Assembly: GCA_944800085.1 (NCBI GenBank)
Contig: CALYLO010000019.1
Span: forward strand, 1-64,000
Length of the DNA stretch: 64,000 nucleotides
Origin: Paenibacillus melissococcoides
GTDB lineage: Bacteria > Bacillota > Bacilli > Paenibacillales > Paenibacillaceae
Reading direction: 5' to 3'
Each line of letters starts with the position of its first letter. Within the stretch, counting starts at the first letter, position 1. The notes below the pieces were generated by a model. That model saw nothing but the letters and a program-made list of their open reading frames with translations. It was not told the DNA's origin and did not search any database. The position numbers and the translations under genes are program-made. Below are positions 24,574 to 33,765 of this stretch, in pieces.

Positions 24574-24966
24574 TTAACGCTTCGAGAACTGAGGCGCGCG
24601 GCGAGCCGCTTTGAGGCCGTATTTTTTACGCTCTTTCATGCGCGGATCGCGAGTCAGGAATCCGGCTTTCTTCAGCGAAGAACGGAGTTCCGGATCTGCT
24701 TTCAACAGCGCACGGGAAATGCCGTGACGGATAGCTCCAGCTTGTCCGGAGATTCCGCCTCCGTGAGCCAATACGATTACATCATATTTGCCAAGAGTCT
24801 CGGTAAGGTTCAGCGGCTGCTTTACAATCAGCTTCAACGTTTCCAAACCGAAGTATTCGTTAATGTCACGTTTATTAATCACGATGCGGCCTTCGCCCGG
24901 TACGAGACGAACACGTGCTACCGAGTGCTTGCGACGACCTGTCCCATAGTATTGTACTTGTGCCAT
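24574..24966 (-). CDS. rpsI: 30S ribosomal protein S9
   Basis: 130 residues, ending in the normal RRAPQFSKR tail that reaches the decoding centre. Complete despite phage integration beside it, so integration recreates the 3' end. Starts 21 bases after rplM stop, behind AAAGGGGAGG. Confidence 0.98.
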   Translation of the reverse strand: MAQVQYYGTGRRKHSVARVRLVPGEGRIVINKRDINEYFGLETLKLIVKQPLNLTETLGKYDVIVLAHGGGISGQAGAIRHGISRALLKADPELRSSLKKAGFLTRDPRMKERKKYGLKAARRAPQFSKR

Positions 24967-24987
24967 GAAACTGTCCTCCCCTTTCTA

Positions 24988-25425
24988 TTATCCGCGAAGT
25001 TCGTAAACTTCAGGTTGTTGTGCTTGATGCGGGTGTTCTGCGCCGGCATATGCTTTGATGCGAAGCTTCATTTTGTTGCCCATGCGCGTCTTAGGCAGCA
25101 TGCCTTGAACCGCAAGTTCAATCATGCGCTCAGGCTTCTTGTTCAGCATTTCCTGTGCGCTTGTCACTTTCAGACCGCCTGGATAGAGGGAGTGACGATA
25201 GTATTTCTTGTCTTGCAGCTTGTTGCCGGACAAGACGATTTTCTCTGCGTTGATAACAACGACGAAGTCGCCGCCGTCAACATGGGGTGTAAATGTCGGC
25301 TTATGCTTGCCGCGGATAAGAGCCGCTGCTTCAGAAGCAAGGCGACCGAGTGTCTTGCCAGTTGCGTCGATAACGAACCATTTGCGCTCAACTTCAGCTG
25401 GCTTCGCCATATATGTGGTACGCAT
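24988..25425 (-). CDS. rplM: 50S ribosomal protein L13
   Basis: 145 residues from ATG at 25425 (MRTTYMAKPAEVERKWFVID), which follows AGGAGG; the ORF extension to 25479 is in the leader. Landmarks GDFVVVINAEKI and AVQGMLPKTRMG. Cotranscribed with rpsI. An attenuator-like hairpin lies upstream. Confidence 0.98.
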   Translation of the reverse strand: MRTTYMAKPAEVERKWFVIDATGKTLGRLASEAAALIRGKHKPTFTPHVDGGDFVVVINAEKIVLSGNKLQDKKYYRHSLYPGGLKVTSAQEMLNKKPERMIELAVQGMLPKTRMGNKMKLRIKAYAGAEHPHQAQQPEVYELRG

Positions 25426-25571
25426 GAAACATCCTCCTCTGATGACCTTCGATACAGTGTGAACGGCACACTGCGTCATATCACAATCATTATTGATTTA
25501 CCATCGTTACGATAGTTCGTGTGTATATTCGTTCAGTACGTTCGTTCTCTTGATCTGTGAAAAAATCTGCC

Positions 25572-25590
25572 AAAAACTGCCCAGAGGCAG
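25572..25590 (-). terminator. Hairpin between truA and rplM, likely L13 leader attenuator
   Basis: CTGCC/GGCAG stem with TCTG loop, followed on the minus strand by TTTTTGG and a second T run. It lies in the leader upstream of rplM, where Bacillota commonly carry the L13 leader that lets L13 control its own synthesis. Family membership not checked. Confidence 0.6.
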
Positions 25591-25660
25591 CGTGATTTCT
25601 TTGCGGGGCCGTGGGAAAGCCTAAAGAAACACAGATGTTATTTTACCGTATTCGGTTCTA

Positions 25661-26482
25661 TTATGCAAGGTCTTTTTTCCCTTCGGCAAGAACCGGCGCG
25701 GCCTTATCCATCCGGTCTTCTCCGTCATATTCAACACTCCACAGCGTCAGGCCGTGGGGCACCGCCGTCGGTCCTGCGGCCTCCCGGTTTTTCGCTGCAA
25801 GAATGGGCACAATATCATCAGGAGAGAACTTGCCTTCGCCCACCCAGATCAAGGTGCCCGCAATGATGCGTACCATGTTGTACAAAAAGCCGTTCCCCGT
25901 CACGAACAAATGAATCCGGCCCCGGCCGGGCTCCTGGTTCGCGTTCGGCTCATGCTCCAATCGCGCCTCGTAAATCGTGCGCACATTGGTCAGTTTCGGT
26001 GATTTGGGCGATGCGACTGACGTAAAATCATGCTCTCCGACGAAGTGCTGAAGCGCCTGACGCATCGCCTCAATATCAAGCGGTGCGGGATGATGGAATT
26101 CCACATTGCGCCGGAAAACATCACGCGTCCGCTCCGCCAGGATTGAATAACGGTACGTCTTGCGCTTCGCTGAGAACCGGGCATGGAACGATTCGGGAGC
26201 TTCCCATGCATCCCGGATGACGATGTCATCGGGCAACCGCGAGTTCATCGCGGCGCACCAACGTTCGATGGGTATCGATGACTCGGTCGCGAAGTTAACC
26301 ACCTGCCCAAGCGCATGCACGCCGGCATCCGTACGCCCGGAAGCCGTAACGGCCGCATGCTCCTTCGTTAACATGTGAATCGCTTCTTCGATGCGTCCTT
26401 GTATCGTGTCCCGACCCGGCTGCGTCTGGTAACCGCTGTATGCCGTGCCGTCATAGCTTAACAGCATTCCAATGTTACGCAT
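25661..26482 (-). CDS. truA: tRNA pseudouridine(38-40) synthase TruA
   Basis: 273 residues from ATG at 26482 with GGAGGTG upstream. Catalytic Asp lies in ASGRTDAGVHALGQVVNF, the family signature; FLYNMVRIIAGTLIWVG marks the C-terminal half. It modifies U38-U40 of the anticodon arm. In B. subtilis ecfA1, ecfA2 and ecfT precede truA; here rplQ does. Confidence 0.97.
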   Translation of the reverse strand: MRNIGMLLSYDGTAYSGYQTQPGRDTIQGRIEEAIHMLTKEHAAVTASGRTDAGVHALGQVVNFATESSIPIERWCAAMNSRLPDDIVIRDAWEAPESFHARFSAKRKTYRYSILAERTRDVFRRNVEFHHPAPLDIEAMRQALQHFVGEHDFTSVASPKSPKLTNVRTIYEARLEHEPNANQEPGRGRIHLFVTGNGFLYNMVRIIAGTLIWVGEGKFSPDDIVPILAAKNREAAGPTAVPHGLTLWSVEYDGEDRMDKAAPVLAEGKKDLA

Positions 26483-26556
26483 AAAGCACCTCCGTGGTGA
26501 ACCGCATGCATGGCAGCGGGGTGCCTGGTCCACTGACGACCGCGTCCCGAGGCGAT

Positions 26557-26583
26557 TAAAAAGAAAAGCTCCTCATGGGAGCC
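26557..26583 (-). terminator. Terminator after rplQ
   Basis: GGCTCC/GGAGCT stem followed by TTTTCTTTTT on the minus strand, between rplQ and truA. It ends the long alpha operon transcript. Confidence 0.75.
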
Positions 26584-26636
26584 TTCTTTCACGCCGCTGC
26601 TGCGTCGTTATCGTATCGCTAAACAGGACCGCGAAC

Positions 26637-27002
26637 TTACGCGCGGTCAACCAGTTCCAAGTACACCATAGGCGCAGAATCGCCGCGGCGCGGTCCCAAT
26701 TTCATGATGCGGGTATATCCGCCTGGACGTTCTGTGTAGCGTGGAGCAATATCCGAGAACAACTTCTGGATTGCATCCTGTTCTCCGTTCAGAGTCTCGC
26801 GGCGAACGAATGCAGCCACCTGACGGCGAGCATGCAGATCCCCACGTTTCGCCAGCGTAATGAGCTTCTCCGCGATGGAGCGAACTTCTTTCGCTTTCGC
26901 TTCCGTCGTCTGAATGCGCTCATACAAGAACAAATCAGTTACCAAGTCGCGGAACAGTGCTTTACGGGCACTGGAATCACGACCCAACTTTTGGTATGCC
27001 AT
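26637..27002 (-). CDS. rplQ: 50S ribosomal protein L17
   Basis: 121 residues. MAYQKLGRDSSARKALFRDL is the family start; the short bacillar type with ERPGGYTRIMKLGPRRGDSA. Last gene of the alpha operon, 33 bases after rpoA. Confidence 0.98.
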   Translation of the reverse strand: MAYQKLGRDSSARKALFRDLVTDLFLYERIQTTEAKAKEVRSIAEKLITLAKRGDLHARRQVAAFVRRETLNGEQDAIQKLFSDIAPRYTERPGGYTRIMKLGPRRGDSAPMVYLELVDRA

Positions 27003-27035
27003 TGCTATTTCCCCTCCTTCTAAGCCAAGTTCCTG

Positions 27036-27980
27036 TTAGTCTTCCATGCGAAGGCCCAAGCCGAGTTCTTCGAGCTTCTCTTGAACTTCCTCCAAAGATT
27101 TGCGGCCCAGGTTCCGGACCTTCATCATATCTTCTTCGGTCTTCGTAATCAGCTCTTGAACCGTATTGATGCCTGCACGCTTCAAGCAGTTGTAGGAACG
27201 AACGGAGAGATCGAGCTCTTCGATTGTCATCTCAAGCACTTTCTCTTTTTTGTCTTCCTCTTTTTCAACCATAATTTCCGCGTCTTTCGCTTCATCCGTC
27301 AATCCGACGAACAGCATCAAGTGCTCCGTCAAAATCTTCGCACCGAGGCTCACCGCTTCTTCTGGTCGAATGCTTCCATCCGTCCACACTTCAAGGGTTA
27401 ACTTGTCGTAGTTCGTCACTTGGCCGACACGCGTATTCTCCACGTTGTAGTTCACGCGGGAGATCGGCGTGTAAATCGAGTCCACCGGGATAACCCCAAT
27501 CGGTTGGTCTTCCCGTTTGTTCCCGTCAGCCTGCACATAGCCACGACCACGATTTGCGAAGATTCGCATATGGAGTCTGGAACCTTGCGCTAAAGTTGCA
27601 ATGCGGAGATCCGGGTTCAAAATTTCCACATCGCTGTCCGCTCGAATATCGCCAGCCGTTACAATCCCTTCGCCATCCGCATCGATCTCGAGAACTTTCT
27701 CTTCATCGGAGTGGATTTTGAGCGACAGGGCCTTCAAGTTCAAAATGATTTCCGTTACGTCTTCATAGACTCCCGGAATCGTCGAGAACTCGTGCAGGAC
27801 ACCGTCGATTTGGACGGACGTCACCGCAGCACCGGGCAAGGAGGAGAGCAGAATACGGCGCAAGGAGTTGCCTAGCGTCGTTCCGTATCCTCGCTCCAGC
27901 GGTTCTACGACAAATTTGCCGTATGTGCCTTCCTCATTGACGTCCACGGTCTCAATTTTCGGCTTTTCGATCTCAATCAC
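27036..27980 (-). CDS. rpoA: RNA polymerase alpha subunit
   Basis: 314 residues from GTG at 27980 (VIEIEKPKIET), preceded by AAGGAGGG; this gives the standard bacillar length, the upstream ATG does not. N-terminal assembly domain about 1-230 (ERGYGTTLGNSLRRILL); C-terminal domain with VRNLGRKSLEEVQEKL contacts UP elements and activators. Confidence 0.97.
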   Translation of the reverse strand: MIEIEKPKIETVDVNEEGTYGKFVVEPLERGYGTTLGNSLRRILLSSLPGAAVTSVQIDGVLHEFSTIPGVYEDVTEIILNLKALSLKIHSDEEKVLEIDADGEGIVTAGDIRADSDVEILNPDLRIATLAQGSRLHMRIFANRGRGYVQADGNKREDQPIGVIPVDSIYTPISRVNYNVENTRVGQVTNYDKLTLEVWTDGSIRPEEAVSLGAKILTEHLMLFVGLTDEAKDAEIMVEKEEDKKEKVLEMTIEELDLSVRSYNCLKRAGINTVQELITKTEEDMMKVRNLGRKSLEEVQEKLEELGLGLRMED

Positions 27981-28117
27981 TGTATAACCCTCCTTCAAAC
28001 GTCGCTGGCGTTTTCCAACGTCAAACACCTACGGTCGGTCGATTCATGCAGTATGCCTAAACAACCATTATTCCCAACAGGCGCTAGCTTAATACTACAC
28101 GCATCGGTGTGCCATCA

Positions 28118-28513
28118 TTATACGCGACGACGTTTTGGCGGGCGGCAGCCGTTGTGCGGGATTGGCGTAACGTCTTTGATCATGCTGACTTCCAAGCCTG
28201 CAGCTTGCAGAGAGCGGATGGCAGCTTCACGACCTGCGCCAGGACCCTTAACCATTACCTCAACCGACTTCATGCCGTGTTCCATTGCCGTTTTGGCAGC
28301 GGATTCCGCAGCCATCTGCGCTGCGAATGGCGTCGATTTACGGGAACCTTTATAGCCCAAATTCCCGGAACTAGCCCAAGAAATAGCGTTGCCGTGTGGA
28401 TCCGTGATCGTTACGATCGTGTTGTTGAACGTAGAACGAATGTGAGCCACACCACTCTCGATATTTTTACGGTCACGACGTTTTGTGCGTACGACTTTTT
28501 TCGCTTTAGCCAT
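28118..28513 (-). CDS. rpsK: 30S ribosomal protein S11
   Basis: 131 residues, basic N-terminus and C-terminal PIPHNGCRPPKRRRV typical of S11. Platform protein of the 30S subunit. Lies between rpsM and rpoA as in Bacillus. Confidence 0.98.
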   Translation of the reverse strand: MAKAKKVVRTKRRDRKNIESGVAHIRSTFNNTIVTITDPHGNAISWASSGNLGYKGSRKSTPFAAQMAAESAAKTAMEHGMKSVEVMVKGPGAGREAAIRSLQAAGLEVSMIKDVTPIPHNGCRPPKRRRV

Positions 28514-28532
28514 TGCTAGTTATCCCCCCTTA

Positions 28533-28901
28533 TTACTTCTTCTTGTTCGCTACGGTACGACGAGGGCCTTTACGCGTACGAGCATTTGTCTTCGTACGTT
28601 GCCCACGAACAGGCAATCCGCGGCGATGGCGGATTCCGCGATAGCATCCGATTTCGACCAAACGTTTGATGTTCAAAGAGATCTCGCGGCGGAGGTCGCC
28701 TTCTACTTTCACATTCTTGTCAATCGCCTCACGGATTTTGTTCACTTCGTCTTCCGTCAAATCGCGAACGCGAGTATCCGGGTTGACACCTGCTTGCGCA
28801 ATGACTTTCTGAGAAGTCGATTTTCCGATTCCGAAAATGTATGTTAAGGCGATCTCAACGCGTTTATCACGTGGCAAGTCCACACCAGCTATACGAGCCA
28901 T
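28533..28901 (-). CDS. rpsM: 30S ribosomal protein S13
   Basis: 122 residues: MARIAGVDLPRDKRVEIALT, GCYRGIRHRRGLPVRGQRTK. Head protein of the 30S subunit contacting the 50S. Complete. Confidence 0.98.
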   Translation of the reverse strand: MARIAGVDLPRDKRVEIALTYIFGIGKSTSQKVIAQAGVNPDTRVRDLTEDEVNKIREAIDKNVKVEGDLRREISLNIKRLVEIGCYRGIRHRRGLPVRGQRTKTNARTRKGPRRTVANKKK

Positions 28902-28921
28902 TAACGCTACACCCCCTTCTT

Positions 28922-29035
28922 TTATCCTTGTTTTTGTTTATGCTTCGGATTTTCACAGATTACCATAACGTTGCCTTTGCGTCGAATGACTTTGCATTTC
29001 TCGCAAATCGGCTTAACAGAAGGTCTTACCTTCAT
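28922..29035 (-). CDS. rpmJ: 50S ribosomal protein L36 (zinc type)
   Basis: 37 residues from ATG at 29035: MKVRPSVKPICEKCKVIRRK. Zinc ligands CEKC, a later Cys and His (ICENPKH) mark the C+ form. Too short for many ORF cut-offs. Confidence 0.97.
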   Translation of the reverse strand: MKVRPSVKPICEKCKVIRRKGNVMVICENPKHKQKQG

Positions 29036-29132
29036 GCTGAATACCTCCTAGTTATCAAGTTGCACCCGTCTCTCCAGCCCGCGTCTGACGGCCTGCAAGT
29101 GCATGCAAGTGCTCCTCGGCGATAGCCGGGCG

Positions 29133-29348
29133 CTACTTCCGATATGTGATGCGACCTTTGCTCAAATCGTATGGCGAAAGTTGCACGACCACTTTGTCCC
29201 CTGTCAGAATACGGATGAAGTGCATCCGCAGCTTGCCGGAAACATGGGCTAAAATTTGATGACCGTTCTCCAACTCAACTCGAAACGTTGCATTCGGCAA
29301 CGGCTCAATGACCGTGCCCTCCACCTCAATTACATCTTCCTTGGCCAA
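29133..29348 (-). CDS. infA: Translation initiation factor IF-1
   Basis: 71 residues from TTG at 29348, giving MAKEDVIEVEG; AAGGAG is seven bases before this TTG but directly abuts the ATG at 29354, which is also the tail of the upstream stop. S1-like OB fold ends YDLSKGRITYRK. Coupled to the KOW gene. Confidence 0.95.
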   Translation of the reverse strand: MAKEDVIEVEGTVIEPLPNATFRVELENGHQILAHVSGKLRMHFIRILTGDKVVVQLSPYDLSKGRITYRK

Positions 29349-29350
29349 CG

Positions 29351-29662
29351 TCATTCTCCTTTCTGTTCAACATCTGCAGCGGCTGACTCTTCCGCAAATT
29401 TCGTCAGGACGTACCGGAGCTTACTGTTCGTAACCCGGCCGCTCTCCTGTAAACTTCGGACAACTTCATGGCTGATCTCGGGTAGCACCTCGAGATGAAG
29501 CAAGTTTTTTCGCTTAGGCTGGTCAAACTTCCGTTTGTCCCCATCCGCTATATTGACGTAGCGCGATTCTTCAATGCCGATGATGACTGCGAGCTTGCCC
29601 GCATCACGACCTCGAAGCACCTTGACGAATTGGCCGAGACGAGGGGTTGATAGTTCATTCAT
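29351..29662 (-). CDS. KOW-domain RNA-binding protein (YbzG-like, L14e-related)
   Basis: 103 residues. KOW motif region LGQFVKVLRGRDAGKLAVII at residues about 9-30. Sits between map and infA as ybzG does in B. subtilis. Probable RNA or ribosome binder; exact role unknown. Its TGA overlaps the infA start region. Confidence 0.85.
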   Translation of the reverse strand: MNELSTPRLGQFVKVLRGRDAGKLAVIIGIEESRYVNIADGDKRKFDQPKRKNLLHLEVLPEISHEVVRSLQESGRVTNSKLRYVLTKFAEESAAADVEQKGE

Positions 29663-29672
29663 CTTCCATCAC

Positions 29673-30425
29673 CTACTCAACCAGCTTCGTCAAAATTTCG
29701 CAACCTTCCGGCGTTACGGCTACCGTATGCTCGAAGTGAGCGCACAGCGTTCCGTCCGCCGTCACTACCGTCCAGTTGTCTGCGAGCGTCTTGACATACC
29801 GCTCACCGACAATGACCATCGGCTCTATCGCAAGCGTCATGCCCGGTTTGAGACGCGGGCCGCGGTCCGGAATCCCGTAATTCGGGATTTGCGGTTCTTC
29901 GTGAAGATCCGTTCCAATCCCGTGCCCAACGTATTCTCGCACGACCGAAAAACCTGCATCTTCGATTACGCGCTGGATCGCATGGGATATCGTGTAAAGA
30001 CGCGTATCCGGCTTGACCAGGGCGAGCCCTGCATAGAGCGATTGCTCCGTAACCTCGAGCAGCCGCCGGGCTGTCTCCGAGATCGTGCCGACGCCATAGG
30101 TCCAGGCCGAGTCTCCATGATATCCACGGTATTCCGCACCGATATCGATGCTGATGATGTCGCCTTCGTTTAACTTGCGTGTGCCGGGAATGCCGTGCAC
30201 CAGTTCTTCGTTGACTGATACGCAGATGCTGCCGGGAAATCCGTTATAACCTTTGAACGAAGGTGTCGCCCCTTGGCTGCGAATGAACGTCTCTGCAATA
30301 GAATCGAGTTCACGAGTCGTGATCCCTGGCTTAATGGATTGGGCCAGAAGACGATGCGTTTCCGCTACAATTCGCCCAGCTTCTCTCATGAAGCCTAATT
30401 CTACTTCGGACTTACAGATGATCAT
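29673..30425 (-). CDS. map: Methionine aminopeptidase type I
   Basis: 250 residues. Metal ligands are visible in ISIDIGAEYRGYHGDSAWTY (two Asp), VGHGIGTDLHEEPQIPNYG (His), TLAIEPM (Glu) and the C-terminal AHFEHTVAVT (Glu). Removes the initiator methionine from new proteins. Starts 4 bases after adk. Confidence 0.97.
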   Translation of the reverse strand: MIICKSEVELGFMREAGRIVAETHRLLAQSIKPGITTRELDSIAETFIRSQGATPSFKGYNGFPGSICVSVNEELVHGIPGTRKLNEGDIISIDIGAEYRGYHGDSAWTYGVGTISETARRLLEVTEQSLYAGLALVKPDTRLYTISHAIQRVIEDAGFSVVREYVGHGIGTDLHEEPQIPNYGIPDRGPRLKPGMTLAIEPMVIVGERYVKTLADNWTVVTADGTLCAHFEHTVAVTPEGCEILTKLVE

Positions 30426-30429
30426 CTTT

Positions 30430-31074
30430 TTAACCTCGCAGTAAAGATACGATTTCAGACGTCACCGTATCGATTTCCTTCTCCCCGTCAACCTGACGCA
30501 ACAAGCCCTTGTTCCCATAATATTCGAGTAAAGGAGCCGTTTTGTTGATATATTCGTCAAGGCGCGTGCCGACCTTCTCCTCGGTATCATCCGAGCGCTG
30601 GTACAGCTCGCCTTGGCACTTATCGCAAACGCCTGCTTGCGTGGGCGGGTTAAATATGACATGGTACGTCGCGCCGCAAGACTTGCAGATACGTCGTCCC
30701 GTAAGACGAGCCAGCAATAAATCGCGGTCAACGCTCAGATTAATGACATGGTCCAGCTTGCGGCCCAGCTCCGTCAGGATGCCGTCCAGCGCCTCGGCTT
30801 GCGCCAATGTGCGCGGGAAGCCGTCCAGCAGGAAGCCGGCTTCGCAATCCGGCTGCGCGAGCCGTTCGCGAACGATGCCCACGGTCACGTCATCCGGAAC
30901 GAGCAGACCTTGATCGATGTACTGCTTGGCTTTCAACCCGATAGGGGTGCCTTCGTTCATCGCTTTGCGGAACGCATCACCCGTAGAAATATGGGGGATT
31001 CCGAACTCGGCAACAATGCGTTCGGCCTGCGTCCCTTTCCCTGCCCCAGGAGGCCCCATGAATAGAATGTTCAT
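30430..31074 (-). CDS. adk: Adenylate kinase (zinc lid)
   Basis: 214 residues. P-loop GPPGAGKGTQ at 7-16, lid with CKSC and CDKC, four cysteines binding structural zinc as in Gram-positives, and SDDTEEKVGTRLDEY. Interconverts AMP, ADP and ATP. Between secY and map in the spc operon. Confidence 0.98.
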   Translation of the reverse strand: MNILFMGPPGAGKGTQAERIVAEFGIPHISTGDAFRKAMNEGTPIGLKAKQYIDQGLLVPDDVTVGIVRERLAQPDCEAGFLLDGFPRTLAQAEALDGILTELGRKLDHVINLSVDRDLLLARLTGRRICKSCGATYHVIFNPPTQAGVCDKCQGELYQRSDDTEEKVGTRLDEYINKTAPLLEYYGNKGLLRQVDGEKEIDTVTSEIVSLLRG

Positions 31075-31215
31075 CGAATGTCACTCCCCTTTATGCAAGC
31101 ACAGGCTTAACTTCGCCGGAAGTGGGGTGCTTCGATGCCATTCGTTAAGCCTCTGCTATACAAGAAACAGCACAATAGGTGCCGATGAGCACAAAGCCTC
31201 ATCAGAACCTATTGC

Positions 31216-32511
31216 CTATTTATTGATGAAACCTTTGTAATGGCGTTTAATCAATTGGCTTTCAATTTGCTTCATCGTGTCAAGCGCGACGCCGACGACG
31301 ATAAGAAGCGAAGTTCCGCCGATTTGAACGGAACGAGGCAATCCGGCGAGTGATCCGAAGAACACCGGTATGATAGATACCAACGCCAGGAAGAGTGCTC
31401 CTGCCAGCGTGATGCGAGTCATGACCCGCGTCAAATATGTGGCTGTCGCTTTCCCTGGACGGATGCCCGGGATGTAACCACCGTTCTTTTTCATTTGATC
31501 CGCCATTTGTTGCGGGTTTAACTGTACGAACGTATAGAAGAACGTGAAGCCGATAATCAACAGCACGTACAACACCATGCCCAATGACTTGTCAACGGAC
31601 ATATGGTTGATAATCCATTGGGCCCACGGTTTATCAGCCCAGAATTGTGCTATCGTAACCGGGAACATCACCAGCGATACCGCGAAAATGACCGGAATTA
31701 CCCCTGCGCCGTTCACTTTCAGCGGAATATGCGTATTCTGTCCGCCGAACATTTTGTTGCCGACCACACGCTTCGCGTATTGGACCGGAATTTTGCGGTT
31801 ACCTTGCTGAATGAAGATAACCCCGACGATGATTAGAACGATGAACAGCGCAATGATGATCATCTTAATGATGTTTAAGAACAGCTGACTACCTTCAACG
31901 AACTGATCCTGCACGATCTCGCGGATATGCGTCGGAATGCCTGCCACGATACCGGCGAAGATGATAATGGAAATCCCGTTGCCGATTCCCTTCTCCGTAA
32001 TCTGCTCGCCAAGCCACATCAAGAACGCTGTACCCGCCGTCAATACGATGGCGATTAGGATGAAGTCCGTATACGTGGCATTCGGAACAAGTTCCATGCC
32101 ATATAGCCGGTTAAATCCAATCGCAGTACCGAATGCTTGGATCAGACCCAGTATCACAGTGCCGTAGCGAGTAATTTGGGCCAGCTTGCGCTTGCCGACT
32201 TCTCCTTCTTTGGCCCATTCCGCGAACTTCGGAATGACGTCCATGGTGAGCAGCTGCACGATAATCGATGCCGTAATGTACGGCATGATACCGAGCGCGA
32301 AGATGGAGAATTTGAACAACGCGCCGCCGGAGAACGTGTTCAGCAAGCCGAACAGTTCCGTGCCTTGGTTCGCTGTAGCAAAGACCGATGTATCCACACC
32401 GGGAACCGGGACAAAGGATCCGATGCGATAAACGATCAAGACCATGAGCGTAAAAAGAATTTTACGTCTCAGATCCTCGACTCGCCATATATTCGATACG
32501 GTCTTAAACAT
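31216..32511 (-). CDS. secY: Protein translocase subunit SecY
   Basis: 431 residues with ten membrane helices. MFKTVSNIWRVEDLRRKILF is the usual start, plug region follows helix 1, and FNRLYGMEL and IQQGNRKIPVQYAKR are conserved. Forms the channel with SecE (59.5 kb). Start codon overlaps the rplO stop. Confidence 0.98.
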   Translation of the reverse strand: MFKTVSNIWRVEDLRRKILFTLMVLIVYRIGSFVPVPGVDTSVFATANQGTELFGLLNTFSGGALFKFSIFALGIMPYITASIIVQLLTMDVIPKFAEWAKEGEVGKRKLAQITRYGTVILGLIQAFGTAIGFNRLYGMELVPNATYTDFILIAIVLTAGTAFLMWLGEQITEKGIGNGISIIIFAGIVAGIPTHIREIVQDQFVEGSQLFLNIIKMIIIALFIVLIIVGVIFIQQGNRKIPVQYAKRVVGNKMFGGQNTHIPLKVNGAGVIPVIFAVSLVMFPVTIAQFWADKPWAQWIINHMSVDKSLGMVLYVLLIIGFTFFYTFVQLNPQQMADQMKKNGGYIPGIRPGKATATYLTRVMTRITLAGALFLALVSIIPVFFGSLAGLPRSVQIGGTSLLIVVGVALDTMKQIESQLIKRHYKGFINK

Positions 32512-32954
32512 TAAATCACCTCGGATTTGCCGCCGGCAGCCTCGATCTTCTCCACCGCAGATTGAGAGAACTTGTTCGCTTTCACTGTCAGCTTGACAGT
32601 CAATTCACCGTTGCCCAATACTTTGATGCCGCTCATTGGGTTTTTCACGATGCCTTGTTCCATCAACAGTTCCGGAGTAACTTCAGTACCAGCCTCGAAG
32701 CGGTTCAATTCCGTAACGTTCACTACCGCATACTCTTTGCGAGTTGGGTTGATGAATCCGCGTTTAGGCAAACGACGGTACAGCGGGTTTTGTCCGCCTT
32801 CGAAGCCTGGACGTACACCACCACCGGAACGAGCGTTTTGACCTTTGTGACCGCGGCCAGCCGTTTTCCCGTTACCAGTACCGATACCGCGTCCAACACG
32901 GCGCTTGCTTTCTTTACGGGAGCCAGGAGCCGGAGAAAGTTCATTCAACTTCAT
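32511..32954 (-). CDS. rplO: 50S ribosomal protein L15
   Basis: 147 residues from ATG at 32954 (MKLNELSPAPGSRKESKRRV), behind AAGGAGGTG. Glycine-rich GRGIGTGNGKTAGRGHKGQ segment typical of L15. Confidence 0.98.
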   Translation of the reverse strand: MKLNELSPAPGSRKESKRRVGRGIGTGNGKTAGRGHKGQNARSGGGVRPGFEGGQNPLYRRLPKRGFINPTRKEYAVVNVTELNRFEAGTEVTPELLMEQGIVKNPMSGIKVLGNGELTVKLTVKANKFSQSAVEKIEAAGGKSEVI

Positions 32955-33042
32955 CGTTCGTCGCACCTCCTTAGTTATTTATGACTCTGCTATTTGTTGT
33001 CGCTATTGCGTGCGTTGCGATTGAAGCATGCATGAAGGAAGC

Positions 33043-33228
33043 TTACGCTTCGACTTCTTTGACGTCAACCAAGTGCTTCACTTGGTCAACCATTCCGCGG
33101 ATCGCTGCGTTGTCTTCATGGACAACCGTCTGATTGATTTTGCGAAGACCCAATGTTTTCACCGTTGTACGATGTGTCTCTGGGCGACCGATCAGACTGC
33201 GAACGAGGGTAATTTGCAACTTCGCCAT
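33043..33228 (-). CDS. rpmD: 50S ribosomal protein L30
   Basis: 61 residues: MAKLQITLVRSLIGRPETHR, then RGMVDQVKHLVDVKEV. Complete short bacterial form. Confidence 0.97.
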   Translation of the reverse strand: MAKLQITLVRSLIGRPETHRTTVKTLGLRKINQTVVHEDNAAIRGMVDQVKHLVDVKEVEA

Positions 33229-33241
33229 TGTCGTCCCCTCC

Positions 33242-33739
33242 TTATCCTAACAGTTCCTCGACGGATTTGCCGCGCAGTTTCGCTACTTGCTCTGCCGTCT
33301 TCAGACGGGACAGACCTTCGAGCGTCGCGTTGACCATGTTGATGGAGTTCGAGGAACCGAGCGATTTCGTCAAGATGTCGCCTACTCCCGCCAATTCCAA
33401 CACGGCACGTACTGGACCGCCGGCGATAACCCCCGTACCTTCGGATGCTGGCTTCAAGAGAACTCTGCCTGCGCCGAAATGTCCGATGACTTGGTGAGGA
33501 ATCGTAGTGTTCACGAACGGAACATGGATGAGATTCTTTTTCGCGTCTTCGATGCCTTTGCGGATTGCGTCAGGTACTTCGGATGCTTTACCGATGCCTG
33601 CACCAACCCAGCCTTTGCCATCGCCGACGACTACGAGTGCACTAAAGCTGAAACGGCGTCCGCCTTTAACGACTTTAGCAACACGGTTAATTTGCACAAC
33701 TTTTTCAGAAAGTTCTAACGTGTTAGGATCAACTCGCAA
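33242..33739 (-). CDS. rpsE: 30S ribosomal protein S5
   Basis: 165 residues. KVVKGGRRFSFSALVVVGDG is the N-terminal RNA-binding loop, including the spectinomycin contact region. Ambiguity-related protein in 30S shoulder. 13 bases before rpmD. Confidence 0.98.
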   Translation of the reverse strand: MRVDPNTLELSEKVVQINRVAKVVKGGRRFSFSALVVVGDGKGWVGAGIGKASEVPDAIRKGIEDAKKNLIHVPFVNTTIPHQVIGHFGAGRVLLKPASEGTGVIAGGPVRAVLELAGVGDILTKSLGSSNSINMVNATLEGLSRLKTAEQVAKLRGKSVEELLG

Positions 33740-33765
33740 GTCGTTTACCTCCTTCGATTGAATTC

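Noticed and set aside
24461..24574. tRNA gene as the attachment site
   Set aside because: No cloverleaf or CCA-like end is visible; the neighbour is rpsI.
24724..25515. 263-codon plus-strand frame over rpsI and rplM
   Set aside because: Shadow of conserved ribosomal protein genes on the opposite strand, no start signal.
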